From contig JAIXMQ010000003.1 of assembly GCA_025716855.1 (NCBI GenBank), positions 62,001-126,000 of the forward strand: 64,000 nt of DNA, read 5' to 3'. The DNA comes from Pilaira anomala. Lineage: Eukaryota > Mucoromycota > Mucoromycetes > Mucorales > Mucoraceae. The position numbers and the translations under genes were made by a program. Shown piece after piece: positions 1-11,701 of the stretch. The notes below the pieces were generated by a model, which was not told the origin of the DNA, did not search any database, and saw only the letters and a program-made list of their open reading frames with translations. How positions within the stretch are numbered: position 1 is the stretch's first letter; each line of letters opens with the position of its first letter.

Positions 1-1439
1 ACATCACCACTTGGTTATATATTCAATGTGTTCACAATGACACTTGGTAATATTAATGTAAGTAATTTGAAATTAATTAATATATACATATATAATTGTA
101 TTTAATCAATATATATAATTTATAGGATGCACCTATCAAATTGAACGCATTGATAGTAGAGAACCTTCGAGCAAGTTCAGAAGACCTCACCTCACGTATT
201 ACTCTTCATTATCGTGATCAAGTCGTATACCAAATTCATCGCGTCTTGGGTAGTATTGATATTCTCGGCAATCCAGTCGGCCTATTCAATACTTTGAGTT
301 CTGGATTCGGAGAATTGTTCTATGAACCCTATCAAGGGTTTATTATGAGTGATCGACCTCAAGATTTAGGCATTGGTATAGCCAAGGCAAGGGCATAAGA
401 AATTATATGAATCACTTTCTTTTTTTTTTTTACTAACATTTATATGTGCAGGGCGTCGGTGGATTTATGAAGAAAAGCGTGTTCGGTATTACTGATAGTA
501 TGAGTCGATTCACTGGTAGTCTCGGAAAAGGTATATCTGCAGCTACAATGGATAAAAAGTTTCAAGATCGACGTCGTATGAATATGACACGTAATAAACC
601 GACACATGCCATTTATGGTGTTACTCAGGGTGTTTCGTACTTTGGCACTAGTGTCGCTAGTGGTTTTGCAGGACTTGTGGTACAGTAGTATACATTTATT
701 TTTTGAAGTTGGCGAACTAAACACTTTTATTCTAGAAACGTCCGATTGAAGGAGCAGAGACCGGAGGGGTTACTGGATTTGTAGGCGGTGTTGGTAAAGG
801 GCTCGTAGGGTAAAGTATACTACCTGTAGCTAAACTCCTTTCTACCTATCAAGTTAAAATAACACTCTTTTTCTCTATTTAGTGCATTTACCAAACCTGT
901 GGTAGGTTTATTTGATATGGCAAGTAATGTCACTGCTGGTATTAGAGAAACAACAACAGTATTTGAAACAGGGCAATTGACACGTGAAAGACTTCCTCGT
1001 TATACAGGAAAAGATGGCATTGTAGACGTAAGGGCTGACACTAGAAAAAAGTTTTTTTAGCGTATGTGCTAACAATATAATTTTTTAGGTCTATTCTCAA
1101 AGAGAAGCATTAGGACAAATGTGGCTTAAAGAAATGGAAAGTGGAAAGTATTATAATGAAGTATACATTGCACATACTATTGTTGGGCAGGATGTGACGA
1201 TTGCTATCTTGACTTATAGTCGTATTATGGTGATTCGATCTGATACTTTAAAACAAGAATACTCTGTACATTTAGATGATATCAAGGCAGTTCAAACAGG
1301 AGAAGATGGTGTCTACTTAAATTTAAAGAAACCAATGACAAAAGTATTATCTATTGAAGAATCAACGAGCCGTGAATGGTTTGCTAAAACAATTAAACAA
1401 ATCATGATACAAAGAAAAGAAGAACAAGAAAGACAATAA
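1..1439 (+). CDS. VPS13: VPS13 lipid-transfer protein, C-terminal part (5' truncated by window)
   Basis: Exons 1-57, 126-386, 452-679, 736-809, 883-1027 and 1089-1439 join in frame to 371 residues. The fragment has the VPS13 C-terminal helical region (GFGELFYEPYQGF, GIGKGVGGF-type repeats, SVFGITDSMSRFTGSLGKG, KRPIEGAETGG) followed by the terminal PH-like domain (GQMWLKEMESGKYYNE, AILTYSRIMVI). VPS13 proteins are very large bridge-like lipid transporters at membrane contact sites (ER, mitochondria, vacuole, prospore membrane); the C-terminal part targets and binds membranes. Only about the last tenth of a typical protein (about 3,100 aa) is here. The second intron (387-451) begins with GC rather than GT (GCAAGG) and has a perfect TACTAAC branch site at 431-437; the flanking codons AAG/GGC restore the conserved GIGIAKGVGGF. 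The family assignment is firm. Confidence 0.95.
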
Positions 1440-1523
1440 GAAAACGATATAATGATTTTTTTAATAAAAAAAAAGAAGTTCTTATTTAATATGCAAATTT
1501 TATTTAATTTTTTTTTGTTCTGT

Positions 1524-2806
1524 TTAGACAGAGGCTTGAATAGCGGGTTCAACGAAATCCTTGGAAGCCTTAGCACCAGTATCATCACCGGCAGCGTTGG
1601 CGCCACCGTGAAGAGCCAAGAGAGCAGAGACATCGAACTTAGGAGCCTTGAGGATCTTGACCTTACGAGTGTAAGTGTTTTGAAGAGGGTAGATACCTTG
1701 ACAGGCCTTCTCAATACGGACAGCAATAGCATCTTGAGCAGATTGAGAAGCAGAAGAGGTGACCTTGGCAACGAGTTCCTTAAGATCACAAGCAACAGCT
1801 TCTTCAGTCATGATTTCAAACATCTTCTTACGGATTTGACGGATTTGAGCAGCTTGAGCATAAGTGGTCTTCTTGATTTGGTTACGACGACGAGAGGTGA
1901 AGGAAACAGCAAAGAGACGAACAAGATAACCATCGGTGGTCTTGACATCAACGAAGGCTTCAATCAAAGATTGCCACTTCTTGACCATAGAACGGAGCTT
2001 GTCAGTGGTCATATCCATGCGGTAGAAATTAGTAAGACAGTTCTTGCCTTGAATTTCATCAACCTTCAATTGGATCTTACGGAAAGAACGAGATTCGTCC
2101 TTGGATAAGTCACCGAGAGACATCTCAACAACACGACCGAGGAGAGAGTCGTTGGCGTTACGGAGACCTTGAGTACGGTTGACAAGAGTCTTACCAACTT
2201 GACGAACATCGAACATGGAAGGAGCCTTGATATCATACCAATCCTTACGGGTGAAGGGGTCAACGCTATAAATATCAATTGTGTTAATTTCATAAAATGA
2301 TTTTTTTGTGATACAGTAAAAAAAATTAAGATTATTGAGTGGGTTCACAAAAACAAGATCTATAAAACTCTAATGTAACTTTTTGTGAATCTTTCTGAAA
2401 TGTGATCAAAGTAATTTTGTATTGTAATTTCGAATTCAACAAGTGATATTGTGTATGTCTACTCTATTTTGTTGTCAAAGTTCTCTCTTTCTCTTTGTGT
2501 GTATCTTATTCGCTTTCTCTCTCTCTTTTTTTCGACGAAAATTTGTGAACCCACTGAAATATATCTTTCTTTCTTTTTTTTACATGTTTCAGTGTAATAT
2601 ATCAAATACTTACACCTTCTTCTTCAAACCCTTCTTTCCCTTTGAAAGACGCCTATGTTAGAAAAAAAAATAGTTGAGTTGGTTGCGGGTTCGATGATTC
2701 GTTTCAATCAATCTTACTTATTCTTGCCGACAGCTAAATTGTATGATGGTATATTAGTACATGGATGATATCTTTTGGATGGATGGATGATTTTCTACAT
2801 ACCCAT
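1524..2806 (-). CDS. RPS1: 40S ribosomal protein eS1 (RPS3A/RPS1)
   Basis: Four exons on the minus strand: 2806-2803 (ATGG only), 2733-2718 (16 nt), 2652-2614 and 2265-1524, giving 266 residues. The reconstructed N-terminus [19 protein letters not shown] runs into [19 protein letters not shown], the universal start of eS1, and the rest ([28 protein letters not shown]) is typical. It is a small-subunit protein near the mRNA exit channel. Codon use is much more biased and more GC-rich than in neighbouring genes, as expected for a highly expressed ribosomal protein. The first intron follows the first base after the ATG and has a TACTAAT branch site; the third intron is long (348 nt) and contains a 14-bp inverted repeat. 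The gene is divergent from eS30. The function is certain; the two tiny exons rest on splice and frame logic. Confidence 0.95.
2338..2555. repeat. 14-bp perfect inverted repeat inside eS1 intron 3
   Basis: AGTGGGTTCACAAA at 2338-2351 is repeated in reverse complement at 2542-2555, with a 190-nt loop. Both arms lie inside the same intron, so the pre-mRNA could fold and bring the splice sites together. No C/D or H/ACA snoRNA boxes were recognised between the arms. Confidence 0.6.
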
Positions 2807-3289
2807 ATTATCGATTAAGAAGGAGGATTCTCAGGTCGGTCAAGTTGAGAGGTTGTTTCTGCCCAATGTCCGCGGGATTTGAATAGTTTCAAGTTTCCCT
2901 TCTCCTCAACACGTCACTTTAAAGCTTTGATCAAGATAACCTTAAAGTTGCGCTGGCCCTTAAACAAAGCAGCAGTAATAATAGGCTAAATGCTGTGTAT
3001 ATAATTTAGCAATTTTTTTCTTAATTTAATTGCAATTCACTAGTCATTTTTGCCGTTGCTATGATACTAAAGTGATATAGCAACCGTCAGATCATAAAAG
3101 TTACTTGAAAAAGTGTATATATTACAAAGGGTGCGGCAAAAGTGAAAGAGAAGAAGTGTGAGGTCCGGCTCGAAAAAGAAATAATCCGGGTCATCGACGA
3201 AAAAAAAACCATTTTTTTTTTCAGTATAACAAGTAAGTGGTAATGTAGACAATAAAGATCTTTCTCTTTGTAGATTATTATCATCCAAT
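2807..3289. promoter_or_regulatory. Shared divergent promoter region of eS1 and eS30
   Basis: This is the only sequence between the two ribosomal protein start codons, so both promoters must lie here. The part nearest eS1 is clearly less AT-rich (for example GTCCGCGGGATTTG near 2867-2880) than the surrounding intergenic DNA. No TATA box or named ribosomal-protein element was recognised with confidence. Confidence 0.5.
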
Positions 3290-3551
3290 ATGGTAGATGA
3301 CGAAACGATATCAACACATCCATCCATCCAACTAAACACATTTTTTAATGAAATAGGGTAAAGTTCACGGTTCTTTGGCTCGTGCCGGTAAGGTTAAGTC
3401 TCAATGTCCCAAGGTCGCTAAGCAAGAAAAGAAGAAGCCCTTGACTGGTCGTGCTAAGAAGAGACAACAATACAACCGTCGTTTCGTTAATGTCACTGCT
3501 CAAATCGGTGGTAAGCGTAGAATGAACCCTTCTCCTACTGCTGGTCCTTAA
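3290..3551 (+). CDS. RPS30: 40S ribosomal protein eS30 (RPS30/FAU)
   Basis: The main exon (3357-3551) encodes [20 protein letters not shown] and on to [14 protein letters not shown], a full-length eS30 apart from the initiator. The start codon must come from an upstream exon. ATG at 3290-3292 followed directly by GTAGAT gives a 64-nt intron with an ACTAAAC branch-like site at 3331-3337 and acceptor AATAG. The product is 65 residues, the normal size. Yeast RPS30 genes likewise have the intron directly after the ATG, which supports this model; the donor GTAGAT is weak, so the exact start remains provisional. No ubiquitin-like domain is fused, unlike animal FAU. eS30 is a small basic protein near the 40S decoding region. 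Confidence 0.85.
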
Positions 3552-4711
3552 ATTGGATTCAACAATTCATCAACTTGATATAATCTGATTTTATTTTTAT
3601 TTTTGGAATAACTTTTCTTGTGGAAAATTAATACGACAACTACAGTTTCTTTTTGTTTTTCCATTGGCTTCTTCCGAATAAAAAAAAAATCTAAAATACA
3701 CACATACAAAAAAAAAGTTTAAAGGAGCTTTGTTTTTATTTTTATTTGACGTTTCTGCGTGTTCCTTGATTTTATAAATATAGAGTGGAGATAATATTCT
3801 TTGCCGAAAAAGGGAGTGAAAGGAAGGGGGATATTTGAAATAATTAAATTAGCCAAAATAAGGAACAGCAGTAAAGGTTAGTACAACCTAAAGATCATGC
3901 GAACCATATGTAACGCGATTTATAGTGATTTGCGGATCAGTTTCTCAAGTTTTTTTTCGATTGAATCTTAAACCTGAAAGTTGTAAATACTTGATATATT
4001 TTAGTGGAGAATGTATATTTTTTTTTTACATGGTTTCAGTCAAAGTAACTGATGATTTTTCGTGCATAATTAATAAACACGTCCTACTGTAATATATGTA
4101 ATATATATATAGAAAGAAAGCTCGATTTTATATAATATATGGACCATATACTTACTTTCGTTCCAGTAGTAAAGAACATATTTTGTTCAACACGACATAA
4201 TTTATACAGAAATGGAATAATGCATTTGTTGTCTTTTTATCATTCCAATCTGGTGTCATCATATTTAAGTCACTGGTAAAAAGGTTTTAAAGTTTCAATG
4301 TTACGTGAATGAAAAAGATAGTTTCACATAAAACATACTTAAACTGTCAATCAATGCTCATACATGAAAGAATATTCTGGCATAGTTATTATTTTTAAAA
4401 GAAAGTAAAAAGATAAAGAAATTTTCTATGTAGATATACACTTTTTTTTTTCTATACTGGGTTTCAGTAAAATATTTTAGGCAAAAAAAATAAGAGAGTA
4501 AACCACAAGAAAATGAGTAAAACCATTTAGAAACATTTAATTGTGCCTGAAACTTGATCAATTTTGTATGAATGTTTAACATCTAAAGTCAGAATACGCA
4601 AAACTTTTCTTTTTTTCTGATTCAGTACCTTTGATATAAATACCGTTATTTTTCCAGTTCGTTTTTTCCTTTTTTTTCTTGTAATGCTTCTTTCTGACAA
4701 AAACTTATTGA
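3552..4711. other. Intergenic, eS30 3' region and F-box gene 5' region
   Basis: No coding gene is recognised. The stretch is AT-rich with several T-tracts that run into TTTCAGT or TTCAGT on the plus strand (about 4020-4041, 4442-4468, 4608-4627), looking like 3' splice sites with no coding exon behind them. Open frames here are low-complexity and lack similarity to any family I know. Confidence 0.6.
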
Positions 4712-6133
4712 ATGAATTTACCGTATACAGTTTTATTGGAAATTTTTTCTTATATCCCATTACCTGAACGCTGGCTCGTTGCAAGGTAAGGCATGATTAT
4801 CATATAATAAATATTTTGATTTTGTTTATATTAAACTTTATGCTTAATTTTTTTTAGTGTTTGTCAAGCCTGGAACAAAGTGTGTCATGATCCTTACTTG
4901 TATCGACACCTCGTATTTGAAAACCTTGAATATGGAATACTCGTTCTTGCACTTCAAAAAATCCTTTCCATCGCACCTCGAGTCAAGTCGATCACGATTA
5001 AGGGATGTTATTCTACCTTTATTCAAAATACAGTGGTTCCTGTGCAATTCGCCAATCGGGGCAATCAATCAAGTCCGATGTTGTTTTCGCATATAACAGC
5101 ATTACAGCCATCTCGTAGACGAGAAGAATACATTAAGCATAACTTTGAACTCCATGATCAATTTTCAGACGCTATGAATCAATTGTGTAATATTAACGAA
5201 CTAAATCTCAACACGTTAGTGATTCAAAATTGTGTTCTTGATTTGGAAATGACGGAACTATTCTGCGCCATTGCCTGTCATGGTCATGCAATCGAAACGT
5301 TTTTATATGAAAACAATCACGATAAAGGGATACACTCATCAGGCCTTTTACAAGCTATTGTCACAGCTTGCCCTCGTATGCGTCACTTCCGGGGTTTACA
5401 TTCTGGTATGGATGATGCAGTATTGTTAACAATAACTAGGCACTGGACCTCCTTACGGTCTTTAACACTATGCTCACTCAAATCTCGAGATATTCTTGGT
5501 CATGCAGAAATCATCAGCGATGGTCGTCAATTGATAGGGTCATCCCCTACAGGTCGTATCTCTAGTCAAGCCTTGTGGCAGTTGTTGAGCCGGTGTCATG
5601 AATTGGATACATTGGAATTAGTTGATCTCTCTTGTATCTCAAACCGTGATCTAGCACTATTCAACACATACCGAATGCAAAAAGCTCACAGTGGCAATAG
5701 TAATGTTCACCACTATAATCAGCAACATCACCATTACCGTCATCACCACGAAAAGAAAAAAAGTTTTGAGCCTTACCGTATACCAAAATGTACAACACCC
5801 TTTTCTCCTGAAACTTCAAAGACAACAACTCCTGGCTCTTCAATTCGACAGTTGATAATTAAAAAGTATATGACGACACCTTTATCTAAAACAGGATTTG
5901 AAAGCTTATTGGAATTGTTTCCAGGATTGAAACGATTAGAATATTCTACCAATCTCTATACATTTGATAATTTATTTGAAGGCGTTACTAGAGAATTGTT
6001 TGATGCTGAATGTGTCGCAGTTCAACAATGGTTTGATCAGCAGAAGCAAATTGAGTATATAGGTGATTGGAACTCTCCGATTACAGCTGAACAACGATTA
6101 ATGGCTGGTATGGCTAGTGTATCTGAAGGTTGA
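4712..6133 (+). CDS. F-box protein with leucine-rich-repeat-like C-terminal region
   Basis: Exons 4712-4785 and 4858-6133 give 449 residues. The start is set by an in-frame TGA at 4709-4711 directly before ATG. The N-terminus reads MNLPYTVLLEIFSYIPLPER, then WLVASVCQAWNKVCHDPYLY, a textbook F-box with the single intron inside it. F-box proteins bind Skp1 and recruit substrates to SCF ubiquitin ligases. The rest has irregular LRR-like segments (LNLNTLVIQNCVLD, LRSLTLCSLKS, LDTLELVDLSCISN), probably the substrate-binding solenoid. A histidine-rich insertion (HHYNQQHHHYRHHH) lies near residue 300. It resembles the large family of uncharacterised F-box/LRR proteins of early-diverging fungi; the substrate cannot be inferred. 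Confidence 0.85.
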
Positions 6134-6882
6134 TTTTGTTTATTTATTATACCCTTTTATATATATTATATTATACAGATTTAATAAAATATTAAAAAAT
6201 ATATATGTATATATATGAAGCGTTCCATTTGTTAAAGGTAAATATAAATATAAGGTTGAGTGAACAATTAGTAGGGGAATATAAAGGGAGAAGTGAGATT
6301 TGGCTTGATCTTTCTCTTATGAAAGGGGAATAAACTCGAGGTTGTAGGATGATTGCGATGATGATAAATAGATATATAAAGGATATACTAAGGGAGAAAG
6401 TAACTAAAAATAAAAAAGACTTAGTTAAAAAATAGAGTGACAGCATCAAACTATAACTATAATGTTTAATCCCGGAAGCTTGAACACTTTAGTACACATT
6501 ATTTTTTGAAAAGTCAAAAAAAAAAATTTTTTTGCAAGGGGAAAAGGGAGCACTTAATAAGATGATTGAAGTGTCATCCTTTATGTTGATCTAATAACTT
6601 AGAATCATAAATAACGATCGTAACACAATGATTCTAAAAGAAAGTTACGAGTGTAGATCAAGCGTACGACAATAAGTATTGGCAGCATGCGTTGAAAAAT
6701 TATTTCACTCCCTATAGAACGCTCCTTAATTTTTGACACTTACTACTTTAAATAAGACTGATTTTTCTTTTTTGTCTTTCTTCATTCTTTCTTTATTTCT
6801 TTCTCCCTTTTCCCCTTTCCATTCCTTTCTACACTCCTTTCACTTATTTCAAAAAATAAGTCAGTCTTTCCTTTATAAAATA
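6134..6882. other. Intergenic and 5' region of the IQ-motif gene
   Basis: No gene seen. The region ends with a pyrimidine-rich leader (CTTT/TTCC runs at 6765-6870) just before the next start codon. A nested palindrome sits at 6599-6637 and is listed separately. Confidence 0.6.
6599..6637. repeat. Nested palindrome upstream of the IQ-motif gene
   Basis: TTAGAATCAT at 6599-6608 and its exact reverse complement ATGATTCTAA at 6628-6637 flank a central 8-bp palindrome ACGATCGT at 6614-6621. It lies about 250 bp upstream of the start codon and could be a dimeric factor site or form a hairpin. Confidence 0.5.
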
Positions 6883-8873
6883 ATGACAAATTTTAATTAT
6901 CAAGAATTTGACGAAAAATTAATGATGATGTATCCACAGGTATAAAAGAAAAAAAAAACATATATAAAAATATATATCATAAATTGTATTTTATTGACGT
7001 CTTTGCTTCTTTTTATTTTTTATATTTGACATTTATATTTACATCTTCACTCCGATTCTCCTCTTCATGCATAACTATTTTTACATGATAAAATTTTAAT
7101 TTTCTCTCTCTCTTTCTCTTTTCTCTTTCTCTTTTTTTCTTTTTTTCTTTTTACTCTTTTTTTTAAAAAAAAATTATTCAAATTGATATCATTACAACAA
7201 TTACAACTACAGACTCGGTTTTATGACGAGGATGATTCCTCTGTAGAAGGTGAACTTCTACAAGTCACACAAAATTTGGAACAGCATCATTACGACTACG
7301 AATTTCCAAGTAAAAGCTGTTTAAAAGCTTTAGCTTATTTGGATAAAGAAAATTGCTATTTTGATGAATCTTCATTCATAAGTTCAACAACAATAGCGGC
7401 ATTGTCATCGGTTGATTATTTTGATCAAGAAACCGTGATTGATCAGATTAGTGAATGGCACGAGACAGATGATGATCATCACTTAATTGATGATGGTGGT
7501 CTATCTCCTTTACAATTACCTGCTCAAGTTACAGATCGACAAGTACAACATAAAGCTTTTATGACAAAAGGCCAATTAGAACGTCCTGTTGGACCTTCTT
7601 CGTTTCTGTCTGCCGACTATACTAAAGTCACACAAACAAGATCTTACAAAGGTAACATGAATACACAGACTTTTTTTATTTGTTATTCTCACACGAACTT
7701 ATTTTAATAATAGGATTTGCTGAAGAACAAGACAATTTACGTGTTTATCGTAATGGTTCGATACCTGTTATGGATAACGACTTCGAAAGTTCAACAGAAA
7801 GCAGTGTACGTTCTATGGAATCCCGCACAGTGTTAATCAAAATAAATAAATGCAAGTCATTTCCCATTACCATTGTTCAATCAACACCTGCCTATAGTTC
7901 ATCAGACGAAGGTTATGACGATACAATGTATAACTGTGAATTAGAATCGCAGGTTGAATTCTTTCCAGTGCTTGAAAATGAACAAGACGACTGTATGTTT
8001 TACGAGCAAGATCCTGAAGAACTTAGACGTATTGAAGCAGCCACAAGAATCCAATCAGCTTGGCGTGGATACCAAAGCAGAAAATTACAACAACAACAAC
8101 TTTCTAGTTTACGACCAGAGCAACGTGTGATGGCCAACCTCGTTCAATTAAGCGGTCATAATTATCGTCTTAAAATGAACCAGGTTGAAGATCGTTTATA
8201 TCAGTTAGAAAAACGATTACGACAAGAAACAGCAATGCGAGTCTCTTTTGAAAAAGCAATGGAAGATATGACAATTGTAATGGACCAACAACAAAAGATT
8301 TTGTGCGATCGTTTAGAGCAAGAAGTTCATATGCGTCAAGTGTATGAAGATAAGATGAATACAGCATTATCACAGTTAAAACCATTAGAATCTCGTTTAA
8401 GAAAAGAAGTCTCTGCTAGAAGCAAGATGGAAGAAATGATGACACGAGTACTGGATCAAATGCACGAAACCGAGACGGCAAGACAAAAACAAGTCAAGGA
8501 AGATGCTGAATCAAAGAAACAGATGCAATACAAGCTTGATCTCGCTTTGGAAGAAATTTCCTTATTAAAGAAGTCTACTAGTTCAAGAGCTTCTTCCCGA
8601 TTACAGAAGAATGACTCAACAACTAGTGTGTCGAAAAAGGAAAACAATAGTACAATTCGATCAAGTGTTCGTAAAAGCATTGTACCCACAACAAATAAAA
8701 TAGATTCTCGTCAGCAACAAATTTTCGAAAGGCCATCAGTTATACCCTCAAATAGACGTCCTGTTTTAAGCACTAATCAACGTACATCAACAGCTAAAAA
8801 TACTACTACTACAGCCACCACCACCACCACAACTACAACAACCACTAGAAGACCATTATTAACACGTAAATAA
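6883..8873 (+). CDS. IQ-motif coiled-coil protein, function unknown
   Basis: Exons 6883-6939, 7213-7651 and 7714-8873 give 551 residues. A short first exon (MTNFNYQEFDEKLMMMYPQ) splices in frame to TRFYDEDDSS. The N-terminal half is acidic and disordered. Around residue 270 an IQ motif (AATRIQSAWRGYQSRK) is expected to bind calmodulin or a myosin light chain. It is followed by about 120 residues of heptad-like coiled coil (RLYQLEKRLRQETAMRVSFE onward) and a basic Ser/Thr-rich tail ending in a Thr tract (TTTTATTTTTTTTTT) before RRPLLTRK. The layout suggests a cytoskeletal or polarity scaffold, but no specific orthologue is recognised. The first intron (273 nt) is long for this genome, so the placement of exon 1 is the least certain part. 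Confidence 0.75.
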
Positions 8874-9754
8874 AATATAACTACATGAATTATATTTTTT
8901 TTGTATTACCCACATGGTACAATTGATTTATGCTCTTTCACCCCTCTCTCAAAAAACAAGAACATGTATACAAAAAATCACCCTTATATTTTTTCCTTTA
9001 ATTTCAGTCCTACAACAAAACACCCACACTCACAAACGCTCAAAAGCTCCTTATATTCCCTTTTCTTTTTCTCTTTCTTTTTTCCTTTTTTTTTTTTTGA
9101 TTGAATCAAGAAAAAAAATAATAATTACAATAAAAGTCAAAAAAAAAAGACAAAAAAAGCCTAAACTTTTTTTGGTTCTTTTGTTTAAAATAAGATTTGG
9201 GAATTTCCAATACTGTAAGCATTGTTGTACAACGCACAACGCGCTTTGGGCAAGTATCGATCTTGTAAATTAAATTTTACCGAGAGTGCGGAACTAGATA
9301 GTCCATATTTTTTTTTCTTCTTCCTAAAACAAGGGGTTAAGTGATAAGTTTTTTTTTTTTTTTTAATAAGTTTTTGGCAGTAAATGCAGGATGACATAAA
9401 CTCCTTCTTTATTTGATACATAGATTGATTCGATATCGCTATTATAATGAATTCTTACTAAATCAAGGGAAAAGCTCCCAAATAGTCGTTAATGAATAGA
9501 ACAATAAACTAATCATATTTTTCTCTTTTGACTCAGATCCCCTATTTTTATTATTATTATAATTATATGTTATGACGCCGTTACATCTACAAAAAAAAAG
9601 TAAAATACAATAGACTCAAAACTTATGAATCATTTTAAACACAACGAAAAACTTATATTCTTAAACATCAATCAACGTTAAGTTATAAAGAAATAGATTA
9701 AAGTCATTATTTTAGTTTCTTTCTTTTTTTTTTTTTAGGTATATTTGTTTACGC
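8874..9754. other. Intergenic
   Basis: No gene is recognised. Content is AT-rich with long T and A runs. A TGACTCAG sequence (Gcn4/AP-1 type site) lies at 9529-9536, about 220 bp upstream of the transporter start. Confidence 0.55.
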
Positions 9755-10158
9755 ATGTTAAGAACATCTTTCACTACTAGTCTAAATAAAGATCGATTAT
9801 CTGCAAAGTCAATAAAAGACGATAATAATAGCTTAGCTACTATCAATGCCCTGGAGGAGAAGGAACCAACTGTGTATGGTACAACTTGGGTTGCATGGAT
9901 TCAAGTAATAAATGTCATGTTTGTCAACGGAGCTAGTTCACTTATGTGGGCAAGCGCTTCGAGTGCACCAGTTGTTGTGTCCGAATGGATGCAGGTCAAT
10001 TACACAGCTTTAAACTGGTTATCCAATCTATCTGCTGTAATTAATACCATTTGTTCTTTATTAACAGGCTGGTCCTATCAACGATTTGGTATTAAGGCAA
10101 ATGTAATTTATTGAATTAAATTATACATTACATATATCGATTTTTTTCTAAAAACCTG

Positions 10159-10195
<37 letters not shown>

Positions 10196-11655
10196 TATTT
10201 GTCTAAAGATTTTATTTGCAGCTGTCATGAATCTTATAGGGTGTTGGATTCGATGTATTGCGATCGTTGTCCCTGAACAACATCGATATACAGTCATGAT
10301 GGTAGGACAATTTTTTGCGAGCATTGGCGGCGCATTCGTTTACAAGTAAGTGGAAGGATTTTAAAAATAGAACATCCAATTAACTTTAATACCTTAATGT
10401 GACTTTTTTAGCATATCAGCCAAGGTATATAAAAGACCACATTGCGAGCACGCACATAAGCACATATACACAAAGTTAAACTTTATTTATTTTTAATCGA
10501 ATAACCAATATAGTTGGCGTCCGTATGGTTTGCTCCTAAACATCGTGGTGTAGCCAACATATTAGCCAGTAATGTTACATTGGAGAAAAAAAAAACTGAC
10601 CTGATCGCTATACTAAACTTTTTCAAAAAAAAAAAAAAACCTCTATTTAGCATTGTCAGTTGGTTCGGCGATGGCACCCGTTTTAATTCCATTCCTTTGC
10701 CCTACAACCGACAAGGTACCATGGATGTTAATTGTTGTCTCAATAGTAGCAACGGGTTGTGCAATTCCGTCCGTATTTTTACCGAGTATGCCTAGTACAC
10801 CCTCTTCTCCATCAGCAGAACAAGAACGTATGGGATTTAAGGAAGCCATGTGTTGCCTTAGAAAAAATACGGGTTTTATTTGGGTAACCATACTTTGTGC
10901 AGTGAATGGCGGGATGGTGTTTTCTGTAGCCACTTTGATCATTGAAGCAATCGCACCATTTGGTTACACTAATCTAGAGTCAGGATTCTGTGCAATGGCA
11001 AGCGTCGTCGCAGGGTTTGCAGGTGGCATACTATCGGGTTATTGGGCCGGGAAGACCGCTCAACATCTAATGCTGATTAAAATATTTACGCCCATCATGA
11101 TATTCACCTATTTAATGCTGATTTTCGAAAGTAAGTAAAAATCTAAAAAAAGAAAGTGAGGGGTGGGAAAAATCAAGTACAATGTTTTTATTTCTCTTTT
11201 TTTGTGTTTGTTAGTGATACCTAATGCTTTTAATGTGGTTTTAATTGCTTGTATTTTAAATGGCTTTTTTGCTTATGGATTATTACCAATTCATTTAGAA
11301 CTAGCATGTGAGCGTATGTATCATTGTTGTTTTTTTTTTGGCCCTTTTAATGTCTGCACATGTAACTTAATCATACATATATTGTTTACTTAAAGTTTCA
11401 TATCCTGTACCTGAATCCGTATCTTCTTCTATACTTTGGGTAATTACTACAGCTGCAACATTAGTGTTCTCCGTTGTAATTGATGCATTACGTGCAGGGC
11501 CTGAAGCAAATCCACCTAATAATATGAATTTGGCAATGACGATTGTATGTATTATTGTAACTGTGGGATCTATTCCTACCATTTGGTTAAAAGGAGATCT
11601 GAGAAGAACTGAATTTGATAATGAAGCATTAAAAGAAAAAGCAATTGAATTATAG
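9755..11655 (+). CDS. MFS transporter, SLC49 (FLVCR/DIRC2-like) family
   Basis: Seven exons (9755-10102, 10209-10345, 10412-10424, 10514-10568, 10651-11130, 11215-11313, 11396-11655) give 463 residues with about twelve hydrophobic segments. The run TWVAWIQVINVMFVNGASSL, the segment NWLSNLSAVINTICSLLTGW and the loop LASVWFAPKHRGVANI match the SLC49 family, whose animal members move heme, choline or related solutes; the substrate here is unknown. Exon 3 is a 13-nt microexon encoding part of NISAK. Two acceptors are AAG rather than YAG (before 10209 and 11396), chosen because only they keep the conserved reading RFGIKAN-ILFAAVMNLIGC and ELSYPVPES in frame. The N-terminal 45 residues are hydrophilic. 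It is tail-to-tail with the COP9 gene. Confidence 0.85.
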
Positions 11656-11701
11656 TAATAGTCATTAAAAAAAATAGGTTTTTTTTTTTATTATATTTAT
11701 T

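Noticed and set aside
1452..2108. 218-codon frame on the plus strand
   Set aside because: It is the antisense shadow of eS1, whose identity is certain.
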